A stretch of DNA of 64,000 nucleotides from Planctomycetota bacterium (GCA_014381555.1 JACNLO010000052.1:41970-105969), one strand, 5' to 3'. Shown: positions 37,157 through 46,134, counted from the first letter of the stretch. Numbers and translations are program-made. Notes: generated by a model from the letters alone, not told the origin.

Positions 37157-37288
37157 TTACTTTGTAGACGCGCTTGGTCGAATCGTTTTGGCGTGACTAC
37201 TTGACGGTCTCAGCACACGAATACTCTTGCGTGTAGACATTGTTGGTCGACTAGTTTGTTGCCGCTTTGGCGTAATTGGTCGTTTCAT
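37157..37288 (-). CDS. Small basic peptide, 43 residues, unrecognised
   Basis: A short frame starts at ATG 37288 behind a strong GGAGGTG ribosome-binding site with 5-nt spacing and stops with TAA at 37157, 13 bp before the convergent thiolase stop. It begins MKRPITPKRQQ and ends STK. It has 12 Lys/Arg, four Arg-Pro pairs and no acidic residue. It lies 17 bp after the cytosine deaminase stop, so it would be the last gene of that operon. It resembles no ribosomal protein I know; an RNA- or DNA-binding peptide is conceivable. Confidence 0.6.
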   Translation of the reverse strand: MKRPITPKRQQTSRPTMSTRKSIRVLRPSSSHAKTIRPSASTK

Positions 37289-37305
37289 ACGACACCTCCA
37301 TTTAA

Positions 37306-37749
37306 TTATTGGCCAATATCTTCTGACCAAAGATCCTGCTTCTCAACGAGAAACCGTTGCATTAATTCTATACAACGTTCATCTTGAAGCACAGTAACAT
37401 GTACACCATTCGAACACATTAACGCCTCTGCGCCAAGGAAATTTTTATTTTCTCCAACAATTACGCGTTTTAGACCAAATAACAGGGTTGTACCAGTACA
37501 CATAATGCATGGACTTAGTGTTGAAACAATGGTAAGTTCTTTCCAATCACGCCTTCTTCCAGCGTTTCTAAAACAGACAACCTCCGCGTGAGCTGTTGGA
37601 TCCCCACTTTGCACCCGCTCGTTGTGTCCACATGAAACAATTTCCCCAACACAATTAACAAGAACTGCACCAATGGGGATACCGCCCTCTGACCAAGATT
37701 TTTCGGCCTGAAAAAAAGCCTCATCAATCCACCTGGAATCAATTGTCAT
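37306..37749 (-). CDS. Cytosine deaminase, fungal (FCY1-like) type
   Basis: 147 residues. Zinc motif TAHAEV (His/Glu) and SPCIMCTG (PCxxC). It matches yeast cytosine deaminase beyond the zinc site: GGIPIGAVLVN, TLSPCIMCTG, VGENKNF, DERCIELMQRF and the C-terminal WSEDIGQ, which resembles the yeast WFEDIGE. It would convert cytosine to uracil, feeding Upp encoded 4.4 kb away. A tRNA adenosine deaminase is less likely because that family lacks this C-terminus. The first 11 bp overlap the upstream lipoprotein gene. Confidence 0.85.
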   Translation of the reverse strand: MTIDSRWIDEAFFQAEKSWSEGGIPIGAVLVNCVGEIVSCGHNERVQSGDPTAHAEVVCFRNAGRRRDWKELTIVSTLSPCIMCTGTTLLFGLKRVIVGENKNFLGAEALMCSNGVHVTVLQDERCIELMQRFLVEKQDLWSEDIGQ

Positions 37750-38257
37750 AATCAGAAGATTCTACTTCAACAAGTTCCACATCGCTTGTGTTGTATGTTG
37801 GAAGAGGAGGAGTTTTGACTGGGATTAACCACACCCGGTCATTCACAACCTCCCAATCACCAAGTATTGAAGACTTTAATCGCACAGTTGCCATTCCATA
37901 GTTTCCGCTTGCGGATGGAAAAAGTACATCTGCATCAGCAGAAAGACCACGGACCCTAAGCTCAACTATGTGATATGAGAGTTCATTCGTAGTGGACATT
38001 GGGGTTGCATTCTCAATCAAATCACTAACAATGTCGTATGTTTTTTTGTTTACACCTTCGGGCAAATTAAAAACAATTGAATCCATGCCACCATAATGCT
38101 CATGAGAGTAAGTAATAACTTTCCCAATTATTGTTGGCACAGGCTCGTTCGCCGGATTTGGTGGCGCAAGAAGAACTTTTGATTCAATTGGTGGGTATGT
38201 TGCAATAGATGAACAACCACAAAATATGAAAACAATAAGCAGTGTTAAGTGTCGCAT
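37739..38257 (-). CDS. Small lipoprotein of unknown function
   Basis: 172 residues: signal peptide with lipobox (FIFCGCSS), then a mostly beta-strand domain with no motif I recognise and an acidic C-terminus. It overlaps the cytosine deaminase gene by 11 bp. A TACACT hexamer ends only 6 nt before the ATG (with a TG one base ahead, an extended -10), so its transcript may be leaderless. Confidence 0.7.
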   Translation of the reverse strand: MRHLTLLIVFIFCGCSSIATYPPIESKVLLAPPNPANEPVPTIIGKVITYSHEHYGGMDSIVFNLPEGVNKKTYDIVSDLIENATPMSTTNELSYHIVELRVRGLSADADVLFPSASGNYGMATVRLKSSILGDWEVVNDRVWLIPVKTPPLPTYNTSDVELVEVESSDYDN

Positions 38258-38263
38258 AGTAAA

Positions 38264-38272
38264 AGTGTATCA
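38264..38272 (-). promoter_or_regulatory. Putative extended -10 element, leaderless start
   Basis: Read on the minus strand the sequence is TGATACACT, matching TGnTAnnnT. The ATG of the lipoprotein follows 6 nt after the hexamer, where transcription would be expected to begin. No convincing -35 was required or found. Confidence 0.4.
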
Positions 38273-38292
38273 CGGAAAGCGCTAGAACCGAA

Positions 38293-38880
38293 CTACTTAT
38301 CAGAATTCCACCGAATTGGGAGCGAGTGGTGTATCCCCAACAGGTCGGCAATCTTGCCAACCATAAAACCTACAACATCTTCAAGAGACGTTGGTTTCAT
38401 GTAAAAACCAGGCGATAGAGGGGCAATAACCGCCCCGGCCTCAGAAAGTGTGCACATGTTTCGAAGATCAATAAGGCTCAACGGCGATTCTCGGTGAGCT
38501 AGCACAACCATCCTTTTTTCTTTTAAACAAACCAAGGCTGCTCGTTGAACCAACGTGTTGGTAATACCAGACGCAACAGCTCCTAGTGTGTTACTTGAAC
38601 ACGGCAAAACAACCATGCCATCATGTAAAAAAGTACCAGATGCTATTGTTGCACCCAAATCGTTGTTGTTGTGAACAACAAGAGATTCGCTACACTCGGG
38701 TATACCTAAACACTCAGCAGTTATGTTTCTGATACCCAGCTCTTCATTAAGCAATCTTTTTCCAAGCGAAGAAACTGTCAAGTGAATTTCGACCCCGTTT
38801 TCAGCAAGAATACGAAGCAACCCAAGAAGATATGGAGCGCCAGAAGCACCAGTTACACCCACAACAATTCTTTTTGCCAT
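38293..38880 (-). CDS. ubiX: Flavin prenyltransferase UbiX
   Basis: 195 residues from ATG 38880, which shares a base with the HlyD stop codon (TGATG). Motifs: GVTGASGAPY near the N-terminus, GTFLHDGMVVLPCSSNTLGAVASG, VVLAHRESPLS and a C-terminal APLSPGFYMKP. UbiX prenylates FMN to prFMN, the cofactor of UbiD decarboxylases. No ubiD is present in the window. Its place behind efflux genes is probably operon chance. Confidence 0.93.
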   Translation of the reverse strand: MAKRIVVGVTGASGAPYLLGLLRILAENGVEIHLTVSSLGKRLLNEELGIRNITAECLGIPECSESLVVHNNNDLGATIASGTFLHDGMVVLPCSSNTLGAVASGITNTLVQRAALVCLKEKRMVVLAHRESPLSLIDLRNMCTLSEAGAVIAPLSPGFYMKPTSLEDVVGFMVGKIADLLGIHHSLPIRWNSDK

Positions 38881-40397
38881 CAATCACCATTTCCTCTTGG
38901 TAGCCGACTCACAACCTGTCCCGGTGTTGGTTCTCGAAGCAAAACCACATCTCCAGCAACCAACCCAGAACTGATTGAGGCAAACAAATCACTGAACTGA
39001 CCAATTGTAATTTCTTGTTGAGAAAAACCACCATCTCGCTGTACCCAAACCCAAACAACCCCAGCATCACGGTGTATTGAATGAATTGGTACGATTAAAG
39101 TATCACTAATAGTGGCGACAAATATTTCCGCTGAACACCTCATAGACGGTTTTAAAGGAGTGCCAAAAGTGTCTATGAGTTTAATTTCTACAGTGTAATC
39201 CCGCCTGTTTGGATCACGCCACCCACCACCCTCAGCAAGAACACCAACTGATAAAACCTCACCACCATATGTGTGGTCAGGAAAGGCGTCACAAATAACA
39301 GTAGCACGCTGTCCAACTTCAATTAGCCCACTAAGGGCCTCGTTCACCTTAACACTCGCAATCATGTTTGATGTGTCAGGGATGGTCATGAGTAGTTCGT
39401 TCCTGTACAAATTTTTCCCAACCGCAAGAGTTTCCTTTTCTTCCCCCCTCCGATTCATACTTGACGAATACACAACCATTCCACCCGCGGGAGAAAGAAC
39501 AACACATTTCTCAAGCTGTTCTTGTTGTTTCTCAAGTTTTTCTTGGTGAGAAAGTAGTTGGTTTTCTTTAGCATTAATGTTTGACTGGGAACTTGTTATC
39601 TCAGATGCAAGACGGTCAACAGCCCGTTCATGTTCATCAACAGCTTGTTGAAGATCGGACTCTTTTTTCTGTTTGTTTTGAAGGTGAGTGTAATTTTCAT
39701 AGACGTCAACATCAAGTCGAGCTTTTTTAAGGGTTGCCTCTGCGTTTAACAACGCAATTTCATCCTGGTCTAATTCATCCTTACTTAAAAACTCTTGTTT
39801 GTATAGTTCAACCGAAGACTCATATTTTTTCAAAAGTCGTTGATAATTTTTATCAGCTGTTTGAACCGCAAGAGCGAGATCTTGCCGCCTAGCAACAACC
39901 TCTCCGTCTTGCCAGGCCCTCAATGCAAGTGTTGCGAGATCAATTGCAAGTTGCTTCACCGCCAACTCTGAATCGCGCTTCTTTTCAGAAATAGACAAAG
40001 ATGACCTAGCACTTTGTAAATTGTTTGTTGCTGCAGTAACATTTAACTCAGAGTTACGAATGTCGTCCCTAATTTTTTCGTCGTTTAACCGAAGTAATAC
40101 ATCACCAACCTGAACATGGGTTCCTTCGCCAACAAGTTCAATAATTGTGGCACCAGACTCAAGGTGGTTATGGATACTGATTTGATTCTCAGCGGCAAGT
40201 TCACCGGATGTGGGGACTTTTATATCAAAAGAACCCACAACAACCTCATACAGCTCCCCAGAAAAACCCCCCTTAGAACCAGTGTTTTCACCCCCACCAA
40301 AAAGCATCCATAAACCAGCTCCTACGGCAAGAATAACGGAAACCACAAGACCATTTGTCGATAAACCTCTACGCATTTTCATTGCAATTGTAAACAC
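38880..40397 (-). CDS. HlyD/MacA-type periplasmic efflux adaptor
   Basis: 505 residues. One N-terminal membrane helix (about 17-33), a biotinyl-lipoyl-like half (VPTSGELAAENQISI), a long coiled coil (about 120-290, rich in Lys/Glu/Gln), the second lipoyl half (CVVLSPAGGMVVY), a beta barrel (GLIEVGQRATVICDAF) and a membrane-proximal domain. It connects an inner-membrane pump to the TolC-like channel encoded 6 bp upstream. No ABC or RND pump lies in this operon. Confidence 0.9.
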   Translation of the reverse strand: MFTIAMKMRRGLSTNGLVVSVILAVGAGLWMLFGGGENTGSKGGFSGELYEVVVGSFDIKVPTSGELAAENQISIHNHLESGATIIELVGEGTHVQVGDVLLRLNDEKIRDDIRNSELNVTAATNNLQSARSSLSISEKKRDSELAVKQLAIDLATLALRAWQDGEVVARRQDLALAVQTADKNYQRLLKKYESSVELYKQEFLSKDELDQDEIALLNAEATLKKARLDVDVYENYTHLQNKQKKESDLQQAVDEHERAVDRLASEITSSQSNINAKENQLLSHQEKLEKQQEQLEKCVVLSPAGGMVVYSSSMNRRGEEKETLAVGKNLYRNELLMTIPDTSNMIASVKVNEALSGLIEVGQRATVICDAFPDHTYGGEVLSVGVLAEGGGWRDPNRRDYTVEIKLIDTFGTPLKPSMRCSAEIFVATISDTLIVPIHSIHRDAGVVWVWVQRDGGFSQQEITIGQFSDLFASISSGLVAGDVVLLREPTPGQVVSRLPRGNGD

Positions 40398-40403
40398 ATT
40401 TAG

Positions 40404-42068
40404 TTACCCATGTGTACCTTGTGGCAACACAAGTTCACCATCAGAAGATATTCGGAGTTGACCAGCGTGAAGCAAATAATTAACAATAGAGAGTTCAAGG
40501 TCTCTCCGTGCGCTGTCACGAGCATCTTTTGCACTCTGCAAATCAGAAATTGCGCGTGTTTGATCTAACACGGAGACTCGATCTGGATCTGCGTTAATAG
40601 AATCAAGCCCAAGCACAGCAATTTCTACGTTTCGCTCTTGGAGGTCGAGAGTAAATTGATATACCTCGATGTTACGAAGAGACGAACGAACCTCAACAGC
40701 CACAATGTCTCGTGTTTCTCGATACTGTCGCCTCGCTCTCTCGAGGGAAATCTGTTTTTGCCGGACAGATATGCGCTCGGTTTCCCGATCAAGCGGAAGG
40801 TCAATAGAAAGTCCCGCGAGGTAATCGATATCTTTACCAACAAATTTCGCCGGCTTATCGGGCTGGCTTGTTGTGGTGGCACCAACAGTAATCGTTGCGG
40901 TTGGTAACAATTCATTTTTTGCGTTTTCTACACCGCGTTGTGAATCACCGAGTTGGTTAAATTCATTTTGTAAATCCAGACGAAATTGCAACGCCTTCAC
41001 AACAGCCCCGCTCACATCCACACTCGGTGGAACAACGCCTATTGAGGTTGGGATTACATCTACTTGGGATTCAAGAGGCCACCCTATTCTAATTTTAAAA
41101 CGATCCACAGCAAGGCGATACCTCTCCCAAGATTGGCTTAACCTTGCAACAGCTGCAAGCGCCTGGTTTTCCGCATCTGCAGAATCATACAACCTTGTTC
41201 TACCAGACTGATACAAGGCGGTTTGCCTTAAAGCAAGCTGGCGAAGAGAATCAACACCCATTTGTGCGTTGTTAAGAGATTGTTTTAAAACAACAAGTGA
41301 CAAATAATCACTAACAATATCTCGATAAAAAACTCGCCGAAACCTCTCAAAATCTCGAGCGGCATACACAAGATTTCTTTTAGCTTGAATAAGCGATTCT
41401 CTTGCAACAACACCAGCCCCCTTTAACAATGGTATCTCAATCGAAATTCCAAGTTCAGAAGCAGAATCGTCGGTTGACGAAGCGTGCAAATCTTTGGCAA
41501 AAGTACTTAGTGCGGTTGCAGAAATAGTTCCACCGTTTTGTAGATTCTGTGTTATCCGAAAATCATTTATAACCTCTAGTGCCGTGTCATATAAACCACT
41601 TGTTGTGTTTGCATCTAAGGCGGTTGTAACCGTATTAGAAAACCTAGGTCCCCACAAATGAAGTTCACCAAGAAGCGCAAGGGTTGTGGAAAGATAATCA
41701 TATTTTGCGAACTCAACCTCTCTGGCATGTGTGTTTGCCCACAGTAACGCTTCGCTCAAAGAGAGCGGCTCGCTAGCAGAAGAAAGGTCTTGTGCTGCAT
41801 TATCAAGAGATTGCGCAATTGCCTCTGCATCTAGACCACCAGCCACAACATATTCAAGGTTTTCGCTAGAGGGGTTAATAGTGTCTGGATCTGTGTTTTC
41901 GATGGAATCGGCAAAAACACCACCAGTTCGCAAAATAACATCTGGGTTTTGGGCGCCAAACGAGTGGCTTTTTTCAGCCATAATCTCATTAACCCGACGG
42001 TCAATTTTCTGAAACCCACTGTCACAGCAAGTTAGCAGGCAAAATAGTAATAGACAAAACTGTTTCAT
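40404..42068 (-). CDS. TolC-family outer-membrane efflux lipoprotein
   Basis: 554 residues: signal with lipobox (LLFCLLTCC), two outer-membrane-efflux repeats, and the typical IEIPLLKGAGVVARE and LAGLSIDLPLDRETER segments. First gene of the minus-strand operon, followed by its adaptor. Distinct from the TolC protein at 9.1-10.8 kb. Only 34 bp separate its ATG from the divergent upp gene. Confidence 0.9.
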   Translation of the reverse strand: MKQFCLLLFCLLTCCDSGFQKIDRRVNEIMAEKSHSFGAQNPDVILRTGGVFADSIENTDPDTINPSSENLEYVVAGGLDAEAIAQSLDNAAQDLSSASEPLSLSEALLWANTHAREVEFAKYDYLSTTLALLGELHLWGPRFSNTVTTALDANTTSGLYDTALEVINDFRITQNLQNGGTISATALSTFAKDLHASSTDDSASELGISIEIPLLKGAGVVARESLIQAKRNLVYAARDFERFRRVFYRDIVSDYLSLVVLKQSLNNAQMGVDSLRQLALRQTALYQSGRTRLYDSADAENQALAAVARLSQSWERYRLAVDRFKIRIGWPLESQVDVIPTSIGVVPPSVDVSGAVVKALQFRLDLQNEFNQLGDSQRGVENAKNELLPTATITVGATTTSQPDKPAKFVGKDIDYLAGLSIDLPLDRETERISVRQKQISLERARRQYRETRDIVAVEVRSSLRNIEVYQFTLDLQERNVEIAVLGLDSINADPDRVSVLDQTRAISDLQSAKDARDSARRDLELSIVNYLLHAGQLRISSDGELVLPQGTHG

Positions 42069-42102
42069 TACAACTCAGATTCTATCACCACCACACCCTG
42101 AT

Positions 42103-42771
42103 ATGATGATTAAAACCAGAATGCCAACACAAAGCAAAGAACATCCAAACCTGTGGGTTTTTGAACACCCTGTTATTCAAGAAAAATTAACGCGTATTCG
42201 AAACCTAAACACCCAACACTCGGAATTTCGTCGTCTACTCAACGAAATTTCAGGTCTAATGTTTTTTCAAATTTCAAGAGATTATAAAACAACAACTGTT
42301 GACGTCGAAACACCAATAGAGAGAACAACTGGTCAACAACTTTCGCACCCAATTACACTTGTTCCAATATTACGAGCAGGTGTCGGGATGACCGACGGAA
42401 TATTGTCAATGATCCCAGAAGCAAGGGTTGGTCACATTGGTGTATATAGAGACGAGGAAACAAAACAGCCTGTTCCGTATTACTGCAAACTTCCAACAGA
42501 TATTTCCAGCGGTCCCGTTTTGTTGATTGACCCAATGCTTGCAACAGGAGGATCAGCCTCCTATGCAGCTCGGCTGTTGGAGGAAGATTATTGTTGCACC
42601 CAAATCAAAATGGTTTGCCTTGTTGTGTCTCCTGAAGGCGTTGCAAAAATGCAAAGCGAACACCCAAACATTCCTATCTATACCGCCTCGCTTGATCGCT
42701 GTTTAAATGAAGATGGGTATATTCTCCCTGGACTTGGCGATGCTGGCGATCGCATTTTTGGAACGCTATAA
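42103..42771 (+). CDS. upp: Uracil phosphoribosyltransferase
   Basis: 222 residues. PRPP-binding signature VLLIDPMLATGGSASYAAR at about 142-160, plus VPILRAGVGMTDGI and the C-terminal uracil-binding GYILPGLGDAGDRIFGT. Converts uracil and PRPP to UMP. It starts a plus-strand operon with the DNA methylase (1-bp gap). Uracil could be supplied by the cytosine deaminase on the opposite strand. Confidence 0.97.
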   Translation: MMIKTRMPTQSKEHPNLWVFEHPVIQEKLTRIRNLNTQHSEFRRLLNEISGLMFFQISRDYKTTTVDVETPIERTTGQQLSHPITLVPILRAGVGMTDGILSMIPEARVGHIGVYRDEETKQPVPYYCKLPTDISSGPVLLIDPMLATGGSASYAARLLEEDYCCTQIKMVCLVVSPEGVAKMQSEHPNIPIYTASLDRCLNEDGYILPGLGDAGDRIFGTL

Positions 42772-42772
42772 C

Positions 42773-43762
42773 ATGTCTGAAAGGAAAACAACAACAGCAT
42801 CACGACCGGGCGGATACACAACACCCGTTGGCATAGATAGGTCACAACAACAAGCCGCCGATTGGTCAACAGTAAAATTGCTCGGTGATACAGTGCGTCC
42901 ACACTCGACCAGCGAAATCAGGCACGTGCACCCAAATTATTCCAAACATAAACCAGACACCCGCCTCTATATTGGTGATTGTCGAGAAATACTTCCAAGA
43001 CTTCCAGACCAAGGCGAAGTAGATTTGGTTTTCGCGGACCCACCGTTTAATTGGGAAGTACCCTATGACGGATGGGAAGACAACATGCCACGGAATGAAT
43101 TTGAGCGATTTACATTTGATTGGCTTGATGCATGTATAAATATTTTGTCACCAACAGGTGCGATTTGGGTTAGCATTCCAGACGACACAGCAGCAGAGGT
43201 CGTTGTGCACCTGAAACGTAGGGGGTTAACAATGATTAACTGGTGTGTTTGGCACTTCCGGTTTGGTCAGTGTCGTGACGCGTCTTTCATTATGAGTAAA
43301 GTGCACGCCCTATATTTTGTAAAAGATCCAACAAACAGAATTTGGAATCCAGATGATATTTTGGAACAAAGCGATCGAGCAACAATTTATAATGACAAAA
43401 GGACTCATGAAAAAGAGAAAAACAAAGGCATGCGTGTACCGATGGATGTGTGGTATGGGAAATATTGGGGAAGGATTCAAGGAAACAACAAAGAGCGGAG
43501 GCAAGGTCACCACAACCAAAACCCAGAGGTGTACCTTGAGAGAATAATCCTCGCCTGTACAAACGAGGGAGATATTGTGTTGGATCCTTTTGCTGGAAGC
43601 GGGACAACAAGTACAGTTGCACACGAACATAATCGTTGCTCTATTAGTGTTGAACACTCTGAAATAAACGCCGAAAGTGCGTGGGAAAGAATTTCCAAAA
43701 TAGGAATGATTCGAAAAAACTGTTCTTTTGGTCAAAGTTCAGCCATTTTTAATAAACGATAA
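42773..43762 (+). CDS. Orphan DNA (N4-cytosine/N6-adenine) methyltransferase, beta class
   Basis: 329 residues from ATG 42773, directly after the upp stop. Catalytic motif IV ADPPFNW (about 86-92) precedes the SAM-binding motif I DPFAGSGTTS (about 280-290), the beta-class order seen in CcrM-like N6-adenine methylases. DPPF favours adenine but does not prove it. The N-terminal 60 residues are basic/polar and unassigned. No restriction endonuclease or specificity subunit is nearby, so it is probably a solitary regulator or an epigenetic enzyme. Confidence 0.9.
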   Translation: MSERKTTTASRPGGYTTPVGIDRSQQQAADWSTVKLLGDTVRPHSTSEIRHVHPNYSKHKPDTRLYIGDCREILPRLPDQGEVDLVFADPPFNWEVPYDGWEDNMPRNEFERFTFDWLDACINILSPTGAIWVSIPDDTAAEVVVHLKRRGLTMINWCVWHFRFGQCRDASFIMSKVHALYFVKDPTNRIWNPDDILEQSDRATIYNDKRTHEKEKNKGMRVPMDVWYGKYWGRIQGNNKERRQGHHNQNPEVYLERIILACTNEGDIVLDPFAGSGTTSTVAHEHNRCSISVEHSEINAESAWERISKIGMIRKNCSFGQSSAIFNKR

Positions 43763-43765
43763 TTC

Positions 43766-44656
43766 ATGGCATCAACCCCAATCAACACATCAAACCCGGA
43801 TGAGGTTTGTGAAGTATTAATAAAAGCCACAAAAAACATAAAATGGTTTCCTGGCCGTTTAGGATGCACGCACCACTTGCCAGACAGAGGAAAAGTGCTT
43901 GTAACCGGTGACTTGCACAACAACCAATCACACCTTGCAAAAATTATTGAATTGGCGGACCTTGATACGCCTACAAACCACCTCGTACTACAGGAGTTAA
44001 TTCACTCTGGAAACACTACGGGTTCTATAGATTTAAGCTATCAAATGTTGGTTAATGTCGCGAATCTAATAGTCACTTATCCAACACAGGTTCACCCAAT
44101 CCTTGCAAACCACGAGCTGTCACAAACCACAGGCAGAGCTATTACAAAGGGTTCTGGGGAACTTGTTGAGCAATTTATACACGGTGTAAGACATGTTTTT
44201 AAAAAGCGGAGTGACGAAGTCCTTGCGGCACTAGATGATTTTATTGTTGCAATGCCAATAGCGGTTCAATCGAAATCAGGATTGTTGTGTGTCCACAGTT
44301 TGCCAAACGAACTGTCAATGGATGAGTTTGATGTTGATATTCTTGATAAAAAACTCACACCTTCAGATTATTGTGGAAGTTTTGGTTCAGCATTTTTGTT
44401 GGTTTGGGGGCGACAATATTCTCAAGAACAAATTGACGAACTCGCTGATTATTGGGACGTATCATTGTTTTGTTTGGGACACGCGTGGGTTCCAGACGGG
44501 ATTGAGGCAATATTACCAAACGTGTTACGGTTAAACAGTGACCACGAAAAAGGGGTTGCCCTACCGATTGAACTTGATACTATTCTAGACGCACAAGAAA
44601 CAATTAAGTCAGCGATTCCTCTCTCGTCGGTTCCAGAAAACCAGAATGAGCTCTAA
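43766..44656 (+). CDS. Calcineurin-like metallophosphoesterase with altered metal motifs
   Basis: 296 residues. GKVLVTGDLHNN (GDxH) is intact near residue 50, but the second motif reads LQELIHSG where GDxxDRG is expected, and the third reads PILANHELS in place of GNHE. Later histidines (CVHSLPN and LGHAWVPD) are present. It resembles PPP-type protein phosphatases; the changed metal ligands leave activity uncertain. Three bp after the methylase gene and overlapping tsaB by 11 bp. Confidence 0.75.
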   Translation: MASTPINTSNPDEVCEVLIKATKNIKWFPGRLGCTHHLPDRGKVLVTGDLHNNQSHLAKIIELADLDTPTNHLVLQELIHSGNTTGSIDLSYQMLVNVANLIVTYPTQVHPILANHELSQTTGRAITKGSGELVEQFIHGVRHVFKKRSDEVLAALDDFIVAMPIAVQSKSGLLCVHSLPNELSMDEFDVDILDKKLTPSDYCGSFGSAFLLVWGRQYSQEQIDELADYWDVSLFCLGHAWVPDGIEAILPNVLRLNSDHEKGVALPIELDTILDAQETIKSAIPLSSVPENQNEL

Positions 44657-45353
44657 ATTGTCTACCAATCCAACAACCATATCTTTAGAACTCTCACAAC
44701 GGCTTGGAAGTGTTGCCATGATGAATGCAAGTGGCGAAACAAAGGTAGAGTTGGTGCATGTTAATAATAAAGAGGTAGACGAAGTTCTACCAACCATAGA
44801 CACGGTTTCAAAAAAACTAGAGATTGTTCCACAAAACATAGAACTTGTTGTCGTGAGTATTGGACCCGGAGGGTTTACCGGCCTTCGTACTTCAACTGCA
44901 ATATCAAAAATGATAGCCCTTGCATCTGGAGCAAAAATCGTCCCTGTAGAATCAGCAATAAGTATTGTGGACCAATCAAATGTTGGAGATGGACCATTTT
45001 TTGTAATATCTAGTGTTAAAGATGATAGTTTTTGGCTTTCTTTGGTTACAAAGATAGATGGCGAATGGGTGTGTAAATCAAAAAACGCATCAACACAATC
45101 GCTTGCTGAGAATATTGGCGATATCCATGCCGTTTTCGCAGACGAATATTTACCCGAAGAAACAAAAATATTGATAGAGAAGCACAGCGTTCCAATCCTT
45201 CCAAATAAAACAGACGCATTAACACTTCTTAAGATTGGTGTTGGGCTATATAAAAAAGGCAAGACAATAGACCCAACAGTTTTGTTACCCATGTACCCAA
45301 GGGTTCCGGAGGCGGTTCGGGTTTGGAAAACCCGCCACCCGAACAATCCATAG
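44646..45353 (+). CDS. tsaB: tRNA threonylcarbamoyladenosine biosynthesis protein TsaB
   Basis: 235 residues. TsaB/YeaZ signature SIGPGGFTGLRTSTAISKMIA at about 77-97, with ASGAKIVPVES following. It is the scaffold partner of TsaD in t6A synthesis, acting on the threonylcarbamoyl-AMP made by TsaC (8.2-9.1 kb). The N-terminal strand is shorter on active-site residues, as usual for this non-catalytic subunit. Last gene of the upp operon, followed by an intrinsic terminator. Confidence 0.9.
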   Translation: MSSKLSTNPTTISLELSQRLGSVAMMNASGETKVELVHVNNKEVDEVLPTIDTVSKKLEIVPQNIELVVVSIGPGGFTGLRTSTAISKMIALASGAKIVPVESAISIVDQSNVGDGPFFVISSVKDDSFWLSLVTKIDGEWVCKSKNASTQSLAENIGDIHAVFADEYLPEETKILIEKHSVPILPNKTDALTLLKIGVGLYKKGKTIDPTVLLPMYPRVPEAVRVWKTRHPNNP

Positions 45354-45392
45354 GCCGATAATAAACGAGTCGGGGGAATTCATACCCTTCTT

Positions 45393-45416
45393 AACGCCCA
45401 CTAAGCGGTGTTTTTT
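45393..45416 (+). terminator. Intrinsic terminator after tsaB
   Basis: AACGCC (45393-45398) pairs with GGTGTT (45407-45412), with one G-U and an 8-nt loop, and is followed by a T-run to 45416. Confidence 0.75.
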
Positions 45417-45534
45417 ACCCATCTTTACTAAGCTCTGTGAAGTTGCGTAGTTTTGGGGACGAAGGTGGTTGTGGCAGTTTGGGAAAGACTGACTGCTTTA
45501 TAAACAACATAAACCAAATATAAGGTTTCAAAAC

Positions 45535-46098
45535 ATGATGAACAAAACAAATGGAGCTACACCTCCGGACAAACAAGTATTTACAACAGGCGAGGCTGCG
45601 AAAATTTGTAATGTCTCACAACAAACAATCATACGTTGTTTTGATAGCGGGCGTTTACAAGGGTTCAAGGTTCCCGGTTCGCGATTCCGCAGAATTCCAC
45701 GCGCAGAACTTCATAGGTTTATGCAGCAAAACAATATGGATCAAAGTAGGTTGGGAACACCAGTTATCCAAGTGCTTGTAATCGGTCTTAGTTCAGAAGA
45801 AACAGATTCTGTCATTCACAACCACACTGTTGGGCACAACATTAAAATCCATCACGCATCAAACGCGTGGGAAGCCGGGTTCCTCGCACACAAGTGCAAC
45901 CCAGAACTTGTGTTCATAAGCTCAAGCGTGTCTGGTCTGCAAGAGCAAATGGTTCAAAACACACTTGAAAGCCCCGATGGTATTGGTCCAATGATTGTTG
46001 TTGTAAAAAATAATCATCAAGACCCAAATGTACCATCGAAATATGACGAATATAACGAAACAATTAAAAAAGCAGTACTGCAGTTACTCTCAACATAA
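45535..46098 (+). CDS. HTH (excisionase/MerR-like) DNA-binding protein with degenerate receiver domain
   Basis: 187 residues. Residues 14-65 are a winged helix-turn-helix of the excisionase/BldC type (FTTGEAAKICNVSQQTIIRCFDSGRL, VPGSRFRRIPRAEL). Residues 77-187 look like a response-regulator fold (VLVIGL, ELVFISSSVSG), but serine replaces the phosphorylatable aspartate. Probably a transcription regulator controlled by protein contacts. A 181-bp upstream region without a gene holds its likely promoter. The next gene also has a degenerate receiver. Confidence 0.8.
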   Translation: MMNKTNGATPPDKQVFTTGEAAKICNVSQQTIIRCFDSGRLQGFKVPGSRFRRIPRAELHRFMQQNNMDQSRLGTPVIQVLVIGLSSEETDSVIHNHTVGHNIKIHHASNAWEAGFLAHKCNPELVFISSSVSGLQEQMVQNTLESPDGIGPMIVVVKNNHQDPNVPSKYDEYNETIKKAVLQLLST

Positions 46099-46134
46099 AA
46101 GAACCGAGTATTGATCGGGGACAGAAAGGCAACC

